This document shows positions 1 to 5,342 of a stretch of DNA of 5,342 bases, piece after piece. The notes under the pieces are model-generated. The model saw nothing but the letters and a program-made list of their open reading frames with translations. It was not told where the DNA came from and searched no databases. Positions within the stretch are counted from its first letter, which is position 1. Every line of letters starts with the position of its first letter. The translations under genes were made by a program, and so were the position numbers. The stretch is taken from contig WLGA01000077.1 of NCBI GenBank assembly GCA_009703445.1, positions 1 to 5,342 on the forward strand, in the 5' to 3' direction. Source of the DNA: Actinomycetota bacterium. Lineage in GTDB: Bacteria > Actinomycetota > Actinomycetes > Actinomycetales > Microbacteriaceae.

Positions 1-268
1 CTAGCTGTGAAATAACAGCGTCGGTGCCCTTGCCGGCCTGAACCATGATGATTGCGGTGCGTGGCTTGGCTAGCGATGCGACGAACTCGTCGATGGTTGC
101 CGAAGCGATGAAGCCGGCCTCTGGGTGCTCGGCCATAAGTAGGTCGGTGCGCTCAACTGAGCGGTTGTAGATTGCAACGGTGTTGCCCTCGCGGCTGGCG
201 AGGTTGCGGGCCAAGTTAGAACCCATTACTGCGAGTCCGACGACTCCGATATTTGCTGATGCGGTCAT
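1..268 (-). CDS. gnd: 6-phosphogluconate dehydrogenase (decarboxylating), N-terminal fragment cut by window edge
   Basis: The enzyme oxidatively decarboxylates 6-phosphogluconate to ribulose 5-phosphate and makes NADPH, in the cytosolic oxidative pentose phosphate pathway. The window holds the first 89 codons; the C-terminal part lies beyond position 1. Seen directly: the Rossmann nucleotide-binding loop GVVGLAVMGSNLARN at residues 8-22, the strand TVAIYNRS (30-37) whose Asn-Arg-Ser/Thr matches the NADP 2'-phosphate contact of the family, and the segment PRTAIIMVQAGKGTDAVI typical of this enzyme. The ATG at 266-268 is preceded by AGGA (minus strand, plus 274-277) with 5 nt spacing, a convincing ribosome binding site. 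The gene follows the Imm-5-like gene on the same strand after 127 nt, so it probably has its own promoter, though I could not identify a clear -35/-10 pair. The sequence looks like the long (about 470-490 residue) Gnd class rather than the short GndA-like/hydroxyisobutyrate dehydrogenase class, but only the start is visible. Confidence 0.93.
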   Translation of the reverse strand, partial: MTASANIGVVGLAVMGSNLARNLASREGNTVAIYNRSVERTDLLMAEHPEAGFIASATIDEFVASLAKPRTAIIMVQAGKGTDAVISQL

Positions 269-287
269 GATTTTCCTAAACCTTTTT

Positions 288-329
288 ATAAGTGGGGAAG
301 TGGGACGAGTTGGCCAAGCGGATAAGTGG
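288..329. repeat. Short direct repeat ATAAGTGG upstream of gnd
   Basis: The octamer ATAAGTGG occurs at 288-295 and again at 322-329 (34 bp apart, start to start). A partial copy AAGTGG sits between them at 298-303. On the gnd coding strand these read CCACTTAT. They lie 20-61 bp upstream of the gnd start codon, in the gap where a promoter or operator would be expected. This could be a regulator-binding array or chance; the units are short and only two are full copies. Confidence 0.25.
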
Positions 330-395
330 CACTGTTCGCTCGTCATTGCGCGGACTTATAAATAACAATATCGCAATTTCGCGCTCGTTGTTCGG

Positions 396-734
396 TTATC
401 TGGCGTTTGTGGCTGCTTTGGCTTTTTCGGCAAAGCGCGTGACATGGATGGCGTTGAATGGCGTGTGAGCAACGGATGCCGCCTGACCGCATGCCCGAGC
501 GGCAAACTTGGCCGCATCATCGGCAACATCGCGTGCCGCCTCGTTGGCATCGAAGGCTGCCTGGCGAACTTCTGCCTCGGTTGAGTTGCCCTTCATCCAA
601 GCCATGAGAGATTCGAGGGCTCGTCGAGGTCGGTGGTCGTCTGGTTCGATCTTTTCGAAGATGGCAAGAACGGCCGCGGCTTCGGTGTGTGCCCGTTCGG
701 CGGTGATCAGGTGGTCGGTGTCAGTGAATGACAT
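396..734 (-). CDS. Small alanine-rich protein resembling the putative immunity protein family (Imm-5-like)
   Basis: This is a 112-residue soluble protein with no signal peptide or membrane segment. Its layout matches a family annotated as 'putative immunity protein' (Imm-5-like) in actinobacteria. It has a short N-terminal helix with FEKIEPDDHRPRRALES (residues 26-42), then AWMKG (45-49), an alanine-rich helical stretch with alternating A/R (58-80), and the hallmark-like ARACGQAASVAHTPFNA (79-95) containing H90. I recognise the family by this pattern of DxRPRxAxE, AARAxGQAxxxAH; the biochemical role of the family is not established. The gene starts 5 nt after the stop codon of the marC-family gene and has no obvious Shine-Dalgarno sequence (CTAGCTTTT before the ATG), so translation is probably coupled to marC. 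No toxin gene is visible nearby, so an immunity function is doubtful here. Real gene: high confidence; family: moderate. Confidence 0.72.
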   Translation of the reverse strand: MSFTDTDHLITAERAHTEAAAVLAIFEKIEPDDHRPRRALESLMAWMKGNSTEAEVRQAAFDANEAARDVADDAAKFAARACGQAASVAHTPFNAIHVTRFAEKAKAATNAR

Positions 735-739
735 AAAAG

Positions 740-1345
740 CTAGGCGGCGAGGCCCGGGAAGGCAGCCGAGATTGCCGAGATGACCGTCGAGATGCCGATG
801 GCAAGCAGCAGCAAACCGAAAATTCGAGTCACAACCATCAAGCCGTTTTCGCCAAGCAGGTGCTCGACCGGTTCGGCGGCCAAGAGCAAGATTCCGGTGA
901 GAGCAGACAGCGCAAGGATGATGAGCAGGTTGGAAATCTGCACGAATCCTTGAGCGCTATTGCCGAGAGCGATGACGGTAGCGATGGCGCCGGGGCCGGC
1001 CATCATCGGAATCGCCAACGGAACAACGGCGGCTCCAGCTGGGGCGGCCTTTACCTCGCGAGGCTTCTTGCCCATAACCATGCTCCAGCCGTAGGCGCAG
1101 ATCACGAAGGCGCCGGCAATTCGGAATGAGTTCATGTCGATGCTGAGTGAGCGCAAAATGATGTCACCCAAGAAGTAGGCAATGATCAGAGTCAGGCCGG
1201 CAACTCCGGCGGTTTTCAAGGCGGTTACGCGACGCTGGGCCTTGGTCATTTCGCTGGTTAGGTTCAAAAACACCGGCAGGGATGTGATTGGGCTCACGAT
1301 TGCAAAAAGGGCAATCAGGGTGGTTACGTCGCTGCTGAACTTCAT
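740..1345 (-). CDS. MarC family (UPF0056) integral membrane protein
   Basis: A 201-residue inner-membrane protein with six predicted membrane segments at about residues 6-28, 45-64, 74-92, 105-127, 137-157 and 168-190, the standard length and topology of the MarC/UPF0056 family. Family motifs visible in order are VSPITSLPVFLNLT (17-30, normally NPIG..P.FL.LT), RIAGAF (75-80), PLAIPMMAGPGAIATVI (109-125, the most diagnostic stretch) and TRIFGLLLLAIG (173-184). The first motif has Ser-Pro instead of the usual Asn-Pro. MarC was once linked to multiple antibiotic resistance in Escherichia coli, but that link was withdrawn; the transported substrate, if any, is unknown. It is the first gene of a minus-strand unit with the Imm-5-like gene and is divergent from the MMPL gene. 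The ATG at 1343-1345 has only a weak GAAG upstream; a TAGACT box 6 nt before the ATG suggests a leaderless transcript. Confidence 0.9.
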   Translation of the reverse strand: MKFSSDVTTLIALFAIVSPITSLPVFLNLTSEMTKAQRRVTALKTAGVAGLTLIIAYFLGDIILRSLSIDMNSFRIAGAFVICAYGWSMVMGKKPREVKAAPAGAAVVPLAIPMMAGPGAIATVIALGNSAQGFVQISNLLIILALSALTGILLLAAEPVEHLLGENGLMVVTRIFGLLLLAIGISTVISAISAAFPGLAA

Positions 1346-1351
1346 GGCTTC

Positions 1352-1357
1352 AGTCTA
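1352..1357 (-). promoter_or_regulatory. Candidate -10 box for a leaderless marC-family transcript
   Basis: Reading the minus strand, TAGACT (fits the TANNNT pattern of actinobacterial -10 elements) ends 6 nt before the ATG of the MarC-family gene, which would put the transcription start at or next to the A of the start codon. Leaderless mRNAs are common in actinobacteria, and this gene lacks a strong Shine-Dalgarno. No good -35 hexamer is present 17-18 nt further upstream (ACATTC or GACATT), so the call is tentative. Confidence 0.35.
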
Positions 1358-1397
1358 TGGTTGTGAACTCTCAGGAATGTCTCAGCCGGTCTCTGGT

Positions 1398-1403
1398 TAA
1401 CAT
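1398..1403 (+). promoter_or_regulatory. Candidate -10 box for the MMPL operon
   Basis: TAACAT fits the TANNNT -10 pattern and lies 74 nt upstream of the MMPL ATG. The hexamer 17 nt upstream (GAATGT) is a poor -35, so this is a weak candidate. If it is correct, the palindrome at 1410-1423 would sit just at and downstream of the transcription start, a position suited to a repressor operator. Confidence 0.22.
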
Positions 1404-1409
1404 TGGGGT

Positions 1410-1423
1410 GTGAGGTAACTCAC
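1410..1423. promoter_or_regulatory. 14-nt inverted repeat in divergent intergenic region, possible operator
   Basis: GTGAGGTAACTCAC has perfect 5-bp arms (GTGAG/CTCAC) around GTAA and is palindromic at 12 of 14 positions. It lies between the divergent MarC-family and MMPL genes, 55 nt before the MMPL ATG and 65 nt from the MarC start. Size and symmetry suit a dimeric helix-turn-helix regulator, and MMPL exporters are often controlled by TetR-type repressors, but no regulator gene is in the window. The RNA hairpin it could form is weak, so DNA binding is the more natural reading. Confidence 0.35.
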
Positions 1424-1466
1424 TTTCGAAGTATTGCTCTCCAATGACGCTTGAGCAGTCACACTC

Positions 1467-1471
1467 AAAGG
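1467..1471 (+). promoter_or_regulatory. Ribosome binding site deciding the MMPL start
   Basis: AAAGG lies 6 nt before the ATG at 1478. The same reading frame is open back to a TTG at 1451, which would add nine residues (MSSHTQRSL), but that TTG has no purine-rich motif at the right distance. The ATG also places the basic/hydrophobic N terminus (MANLLYKLGQFSARRAWLVI) in the usual MMPL arrangement, so 1478 is preferred. Confidence 0.6.
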
Positions 1472-1477
1472 TCTCTG

Positions 1478-4120
1478 ATGGCAAATCTTCTATACAAACT
1501 CGGTCAATTTTCCGCACGTCGCGCCTGGCTGGTTATCGTCGCATGGATTTTGATCCTGGCCGCAACCAGCGGCCTGATGCTGACCTTCGGCGGCAAGCTT
1601 TCGACCACCATGTCGCTGCCGGGCACGCCATCCCAGCTTGTAATTGACGACCTTCAGAAGTCATTCCCAGAGGCCACCAATGGCTCTGGCGAGGTGGTCT
1701 TCCACAAGACCAACAACCAGGCATTCACCACAGCCGAGAAGGCCCTGATTGCCGATTTGTTGGCAAAGGTCGAGGCGCAGCCAACCATCAGTAGCGCCAG
1801 AAACCCTTTTGAAACCGAGGCCGAGCTCGAAAAGAACCGTGCCGATGTGTTCGATGGTCAAGCCAAGTTGGATTCTGCTCCTGAAGAGCTAAAGACGGCT
1901 CAGGCGAAGCTAGACGATGGCGCTGCAAAACTCGAGAAGAGCCAGGCCGACCTGAACGCTGGCAAAAAGAAGCTAGCGGCTGCCGAGAAGGATCTTGCGG
2001 CGAAGCTCGCTCAGGTTGATGGTGCGATTGCTCAGATGAAGGCTGGCGGAGCGCCACAAGCCCAGATCGACGCTTTGCTCGGAAACCGCGCGCAAATCAT
2101 CGCCGGACAAGCCGAAATCAAGAAGCAGAAGGTTGCCCTGGTCGACGGTCAGGCAAAGATTGATGCCGGTCGCAGCGACCTAACCGCGGGCCAGGTCAAG
2201 ATCGACGAAGGTGTTGCCGCGATTGACGAAAACACCGCAAAGTTGGCATCGGCAGGCAAGATTCTGACCGCCATCAAGAACTTCCACACCGTTTCGACCG
2301 ATGGACAGACAGCAACCCTTACGGTTCAGTTCAATAAGCCAGCCGGAGAGTTGAGCACCGAAGAAATCGGTGCCGTTGGTTCACTGTTTGAAGAAGCCAA
2401 AATCAAGAACGTTCAGATTGAACTGAGTCAGTCGCTGACCAAGACTCTTCCGTCGCTGGGTGGCCCGGCCGAGGTTATCGGTCTGCTTGCTGCCGCAGTT
2501 GTCTTGTTCGTCATGCTCGGCACCTTGATTGCCGCCGGCTTGCCGGTTCTGGGGGCTCTTCTCGGTGTTGCGGTTTCGGCAACCGGAGCTCTCGCACTTT
2601 CATCCTTGGTTGACATGAACTCGACCACCCCAATGCTCGGTGTGATGCTGGGTCTGGCCGTGGGCATCGACTACTCACTCTTCATCTTGAACCGCCACCG
2701 TCGTCAGCTAAAGGCCGGCGTTGAAATGCAAGAGTCAATTGGCCTGGCAAATGGCACCTCGGGCAACGCAGTGGTCTTTGCCGGTCTAACCGTGATCATC
2801 GCCCTGGTTGCTTTGAATGTAACCGGAGTTGGCTTCCTAGGCCTCATGGGTAGCGTCGGTGCTATCTCAATCGTGATCGCTGTGCTTGTCGCCGTGACCT
2901 TTACCCCTGCCATGATGTCGCGAGTCGGCATGAAGGTTCTTTCGAAGAAGGAGCGCGCGCGAGCCGGCACCGAGGAAGGCAAACTCGAGGTCGCCGAACC
3001 GAAGAACGCGTCACGCCCGGTTTTGGCAACCAAGCGCCCTTGGCTGTCCATCCTGGTGGTTGCAATCGTGATGGGCATCGCGGCCCAGCCGCTCAGCTCC
3101 CTGCGTTTGGGCCTGCCTGACGGTTCATCCGAGCCGGTCAACTCGACCCAGTACAAGTCGTTCAAGCTCACCGCGGCCGCATTTGGAGCCGGTGTCAACG
3201 GCCCTATCGTTGCCGTCGCAACCGCGAACCAGCAGGTTGAGGGTGATGTCGCATCAGCTCTCCAGGCAGATATCGCAACCGACCTGATGACGCTAACCAG
3301 CGTGGTCAGTGTGATTCCGGCAGCCATCTCGGATGACAAGACCAAGCTGCTCTTCCAGATCATCCCGACCGATGGCCCAGCCAGCGAGTCCACCGAAAAG
3401 TTGGTCTTCGCGATTCGCGACATGGCAGACGAATTGAAGAGCAAGTATGACGTTGAGCTCGGCGTGACCGGTGCAACGGCCGCCCAGATCGACATCTCAA
3501 AGAAGCTCGCCGATGCGTTGCCGCTTTACCTAGGTGCAGTTCTGCTCTTGTCGATGTTTGTTCTCGTGTTGGTCTTCCGCTCACTGGTTGTTCCATTGGT
3601 TGCCAGCGCCGGCTTCTTGCTGACCGTTATGGCAACCCTCGGCTCGACCGTCGCGGTCTTCCAGTGGGGTTGGCTGGGTGCCGTGTTTGACATCCATGAC
3701 CCGGGGCCGATCATGAGCTTCGTTCCGACCCTGATCATCGGTGTGGTCTTCGGTTTGGCGATGGACTACCAGTTGTTCCTGGGTTCGGGCATGCGCGAGG
3801 CATACGTGCACGGCAAGTCGGCCAAGGATGCGGTGAACTTCGGAATGCACCTGAGCAGTCGAGTAGTCATCGCCGCTGCGATCATCATGATCACGGTTTT
3901 CGGTGGCTTCGCGTTCTCGGAATCGACCACCATTCGTCCGATTGGTTTCGGTTTGGCCGTCGGTGTCTTGTTCGATGCATTCCTGGTGCGCCTGGTGCTC
4001 ATCCCAGCGATCATGACTTTGATTGGCAAGGCGGCTTGGTGGATTCCAAAGTGGCTTGACCGCATCCTGCCTGACGTCGATGTCGAAGGTGCAGCCTTGG
4101 AGCGCGAACACTTACACTAA
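1478..4120 (+). CDS. MMPL family (RND superfamily) transporter with heptad-repeat extracytoplasmic domain
   Basis: An 880-residue membrane exporter with two MMPL halves. Half one has TM1 at about residues 16-36, a large extracytoplasmic loop (about 38-328), then TM2-6 (about 331-485). A charged cytoplasmic linker follows (about 486-521), then TM7 (522-541), a second loop (about 542-681) and TM8-12. The proton-relay type Asp-Tyr pairs of MMPL proteins are present in both halves: GIDYSLF (D398, Y399) and AMDYQLF (D763, Y764). Inside the first loop, residues about 112-264 form a hydrophilic coiled coil of xxxLxxG-like heptads (AKLDDG, AKIDAG, SDLTAG, VKIDEG), as known from some Gram-positive MMPL and YhgE/Pip proteins. 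MMPL proteins move lipids or hydrophobic compounds across the membrane using the proton gradient. The substrate here cannot be told, and mycolate export need not apply. It is the first gene of an operon with the DUF3817 gene 4 nt downstream. Confidence 0.93.
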   Translation: MANLLYKLGQFSARRAWLVIVAWILILAATSGLMLTFGGKLSTTMSLPGTPSQLVIDDLQKSFPEATNGSGEVVFHKTNNQAFTTAEKALIADLLAKVEAQPTISSARNPFETEAELEKNRADVFDGQAKLDSAPEELKTAQAKLDDGAAKLEKSQADLNAGKKKLAAAEKDLAAKLAQVDGAIAQMKAGGAPQAQIDALLGNRAQIIAGQAEIKKQKVALVDGQAKIDAGRSDLTAGQVKIDEGVAAIDENTAKLASAGKILTAIKNFHTVSTDGQTATLTVQFNKPAGELSTEEIGAVGSLFEEAKIKNVQIELSQSLTKTLPSLGGPAEVIGLLAAAVVLFVMLGTLIAAGLPVLGALLGVAVSATGALALSSLVDMNSTTPMLGVMLGLAVGIDYSLFILNRHRRQLKAGVEMQESIGLANGTSGNAVVFAGLTVIIALVALNVTGVGFLGLMGSVGAISIVIAVLVAVTFTPAMMSRVGMKVLSKKERARAGTEEGKLEVAEPKNASRPVLATKRPWLSILVVAIVMGIAAQPLSSLRLGLPDGSSEPVNSTQYKSFKLTAAAFGAGVNGPIVAVATANQQVEGDVASALQADIATDLMTLTSVVSVIPAAISDDKTKLLFQIIPTDGPASESTEKLVFAIRDMADELKSKYDVELGVTGATAAQIDISKKLADALPLYLGAVLLLSMFVLVLVFRSLVVPLVASAGFLLTVMATLGSTVAVFQWGWLGAVFDIHDPGPIMSFVPTLIIGVVFGLAMDYQLFLGSGMREAYVHGKSAKDAVNFGMHLSSRVVIAAAIIMITVFGGFAFSESTTIRPIGFGLAVGVLFDAFLVRLVLIPAIMTLIGKAAWWIPKWLDRILPDVDVEGAALEREHLH

Positions 4121-4124
4121 GGGC

Positions 4125-4595
4125 ATGACACCTAGAAGCCTGTTTCGCCGCTTGGCCTTTGCCGAAGCGGTCACCTGGACTCTTCTTATCGCTGGCTTGA
4201 TTGGCAAGGCTGCTTTTGCGGCTCCCCAGCTGGCCGTGACGATCATTGGTGGTCTGCACGGAGCTGTCTTCTTGGGCTACGCCGTGATTGCCTCAATTGT
4301 TGGCGTGAATCAGCGCTGGGGAATCGGCCGCACCGTTCTTGCCGTTGCGCTCGCGATTGTTCCTTACGCGACTATTCCCTTCGAGATGCACGTTGAGCGA
4401 ACCGGTCGCCTGGTCGGCGATTGGCGCCGCGAACATTCGGGCGATGAGCGCGATGATCACTGGTTCGATCGCCTCTACCGTTGGTTCCTAATTCGCCCAG
4501 CTTTGCTGGCAGCAACCATGCTGGTTTTAGTGACCATTATTTTTGCGTCTTTGCTATTGATCGGCCCACCTGGCGGCTGGCCAAAAAACGACTAA
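4125..4595 (+). CDS. DUF3817 domain small integral membrane protein with extra C-terminal helix
   Basis: A 156-residue membrane protein of unknown function. Residues 5-92 match the DUF3817 pattern: FRRLAFAEAVTWTLL (7-21, conserved E14 and W18), GGLHGAVFLGYAV (42-54, with H45-G46), VNQRWGIGRT (61-70) and PYATIPFE (80-87). This gives about three membrane segments (10-28, 38-60, 68-86). It then continues with a charged stretch rich in Arg/Asp/Glu (91-117) and a fourth strong membrane helix (124-147) ending in PPGGW; typical DUF3817 proteins are about 100 residues and stop before this. The ATG at 4125 lies 4 nt after the MMPL stop, and AAGG is only 2 nt before it, so translation is probably coupled to the MMPL gene. 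The same frame is open upstream inside the MMPL gene, but that extension lacks family similarity. Co-transcription suggests an accessory role for the transporter, which is inference. Confidence 0.85.
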   Translation: MTPRSLFRRLAFAEAVTWTLLIAGLIGKAAFAAPQLAVTIIGGLHGAVFLGYAVIASIVGVNQRWGIGRTVLAVALAIVPYATIPFEMHVERTGRLVGDWRREHSGDERDDHWFDRLYRWFLIRPALLAATMLVLVTIIFASLLLIGPPGGWPKND

Positions 4596-4599
4596 TCTT

Positions 4600-4641
4600 C
4601 CGTCTTTGACGGTCGTTTCAGGAATCAGAAACACCTTTTTT
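4600..4641 (+). terminator. Weak terminator-like region after the MMPL-DUF3817 operon
   Basis: Two small hairpins follow the stop codon. The first is CCGTC-TTT-GACGG (4600-4612). The second is GTTTC (4615-4619) pairing with GAAAC (4628-4632), closely followed by six T residues at 4636-4641. The stems are short (5 bp each), so this is a weak intrinsic terminator candidate. The TTGACG within the first hairpin (4606-4611) also resembles a -35 element, but no good -10 lies 16-18 nt downstream of it. Confidence 0.35.
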
Positions 4642-4657
4642 CTGTTGCTATCCAAGA

Positions 4658-4676
4658 GAGTCCTCGGGGAGGATTC
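4658..4676 (+). promoter_or_regulatory. Strong hairpin/palindrome in the katG leader
   Basis: GAGTCCTCGGGGAGGATTC folds into an 8-bp stem (one G-T wobble, between 4660 and 4674) with a GGG loop. It ends 29 nt before the katG ATG. A run of five T residues (4684-4688) follows 7 nt after the stem, which is too far for a textbook terminator. It may be an operator for a peroxide-responsive regulator, an mRNA-stabilising or attenuating structure, or the real terminator of the upstream operon. The sequence alone does not decide. Confidence 0.45.
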
Positions 4677-4705
4677 GTGCTGATTTTTACGCAGAAAGAG
4701 AAACC

Positions 4706-5342
4706 ATGTCAGAGCAAGCAAAGTGCCCATACACCGGAGCATCAAGCGAAGTAACCGGAACCTCTAAGAATGACTGGTGGCCAACCCAGTTCAAGGTTGA
4801 TGCGCTGTTGCACAACTCTCCGAAGAGTGACCCAATGGGCGATGGTTTCGATTACGCTGCCGAGTTTGCCAGTCTCGATCTCGCCGAACTAAAGCGTGAG
4901 ATAAATATTTTGATGACCACCTCACAAGACTGGTGGCCGGCCGACTATGGTCACTATGGCCCACTCTTCATTCGCATGGCTTGGCACAGTGCCGGAACCT
5001 ACCGCGTTTCAGACGGCCGCGGCGGTGCGGGCCAGGGTCTTCAGCGTTTTGCCCCGCTAAACAGCTGGCCTGACAACGTAAACCTAGACAAGGCTCGCCG
5101 CCTGCTTTGGCCAATCAAGCAGAAGTACGGCAAGAAGATCTCATGGGCTGACCTCATGATCCTCGCCGGCAACTGTGCACTCGAGTCGATGGGTCTAAAG
5201 ACCTTCGGTTTCGGTGGCGGTCGTGCCGACGTTTGGGAGCCAGACAACACATACTGGGGTTCAGAGACCGAGTGGCTTGCCAACAAGCGCTACTCGGGCG
5301 AGCGCGACCTCGAAAACCCGCTTGCCGCTGTCCAGATGGGCC
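4706..5342 (+). CDS. katG: Catalase-peroxidase KatG, N-terminal part cut by window edge
   Basis: A bifunctional haem enzyme that removes hydrogen peroxide by catalase and broad peroxidase activity in the cytosol. The window holds the first 212 residues of a protein usually about 720-750 long. The distal haem pocket triad is visible in LFIRMAWHSAGTY: R90, W93 and H94, where W93 is the Trp of the Trp-Tyr-Met adduct. The essential Asp of SWPDN is D123. Further family blocks are RGGAGQGLQRFAPLN (105-119), SWADLMILAGNCALESMG (146-163), KTFGFGGGRADVWEP (165-179) and RYSGERDLENPLAAVQMG (195-212). The adduct Tyr and Met, the proximal His and the C-terminal domain lie beyond the edge. The ATG is preceded by AAAGAG with 5 nt spacing (AAACC), a usable ribosome binding site. 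No furA gene lies immediately upstream, unlike the mycobacterial arrangement. Confidence 0.97.
   Translation, partial: MSEQAKCPYTGASSEVTGTSKNDWWPTQFKVDALLHNSPKSDPMGDGFDYAAEFASLDLAELKREINILMTTSQDWWPADYGHYGPLFIRMAWHSAGTYRVSDGRGGAGQGLQRFAPLNSWPDNVNLDKARRLLWPIKQKYGKKISWADLMILAGNCALESMGLKTFGFGGGRADVWEPDNTYWGSETEWLANKRYSGERDLENPLAAVQMG

Noticed and set aside
298..356. Segment GTTGGCCAAGCGGATAAG resembling a tRNA D-arm
   Set aside because: No matching acceptor stem, anticodon arm or T-arm (GTTCRANNC) can be laid out around it.
1451..1477. TTG start giving an MMPL protein nine residues longer
   Set aside because: No Shine-Dalgarno is present upstream of the TTG, whereas the ATG at 1478 has AAAGG at 6 nt and gives a normal MMPL N terminus.
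2704..3495. Long 263-codon minus-strand open frame within the MMPL gene
   Set aside because: It is the antisense shadow of a strongly supported MMPL reading frame; its translation is Ser/Thr/Pro-rich with no recognisable domain or start signal.
3581..4111. 176-codon minus-strand open frame rich in His, Asp, Arg and Gln
   Set aside because: Low-complexity composition typical of an antisense frame of hydrophobic membrane codons; it overlaps the conserved second MMPL half entirely.
4023..4124. N-terminal extension of the DUF3817 reading frame into the MMPL gene
   Set aside because: The extension is only the overlapping frame of the MMPL 3' end; the DUF3817 similarity begins directly after the ATG at 4125.
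5174..5176. Cysteine (C157) in the KatG block GNCALESMG, where other KatGs have Val
   Set aside because: The same GNCALESMG block occurs in Mycobacterium tuberculosis KatG as I recall it, so it is ordinary actinobacterial variation.

Overview
This window reads as ordinary chromosomal DNA from a moderately GC-rich actinobacterium. The codon use is clean, SD motifs are modest, one gene looks as if it could be transcribed leaderless, and the protein flavours (DUF3817, an MMPL transporter with xxxLxxG heptads, an actinobacterial-type KatG, an Imm-5-like protein) are typical of high-GC Gram-positives. The compact spacing and only moderate GC would fit a small-genome, Microbacteriaceae-like lineage such as the freshwater 'Luna' group. 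That placement is an inference from sequence style, not from a marker gene. I saw no mobile elements, tRNA or rRNA genes, CRISPR arrays or phage genes.

Layout. The left part runs on the minus strand. In transcription order it holds a MarC-family inner-membrane protein (740-1345), a small Imm-5-like alanine-rich protein (396-734) only 5 nt downstream of it, and, after a 127-nt gap, the first 89 codons of 6-phosphogluconate dehydrogenase (gnd, running off the left edge). A 132-nt divergent intergenic region (1346-1477) separates this block from the plus-strand block and carries a near-perfect 14-nt palindrome. The plus strand has a two-gene operon: a large MMPL/RND-type transporter (1478-4120) and, 4 nt later, a small DUF3817 membrane protein (4125-4595). 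A 110-nt gap (4596-4705) contains weak terminator-like hairpins and a strong 8-bp hairpin. It is followed by the N-terminal 212 residues of the catalase-peroxidase KatG (4706 to the right edge).

Function. KatG detoxifies hydrogen peroxide, and Gnd produces NADPH in the oxidative pentose phosphate pathway. Both are housekeeping or stress genes. The MMPL/DUF3817 pair is probably an envelope export unit with unknown substrate. Nothing here adds up to a defence or other novel multi-gene system. The points most worth a second look are the strong hairpin in the katG leader with no furA next to it, the 150-residue heptad-repeat extracytoplasmic domain in the MMPL protein, the Imm-5-like gene coupled to marC, and the palindrome in the divergent promoter region.
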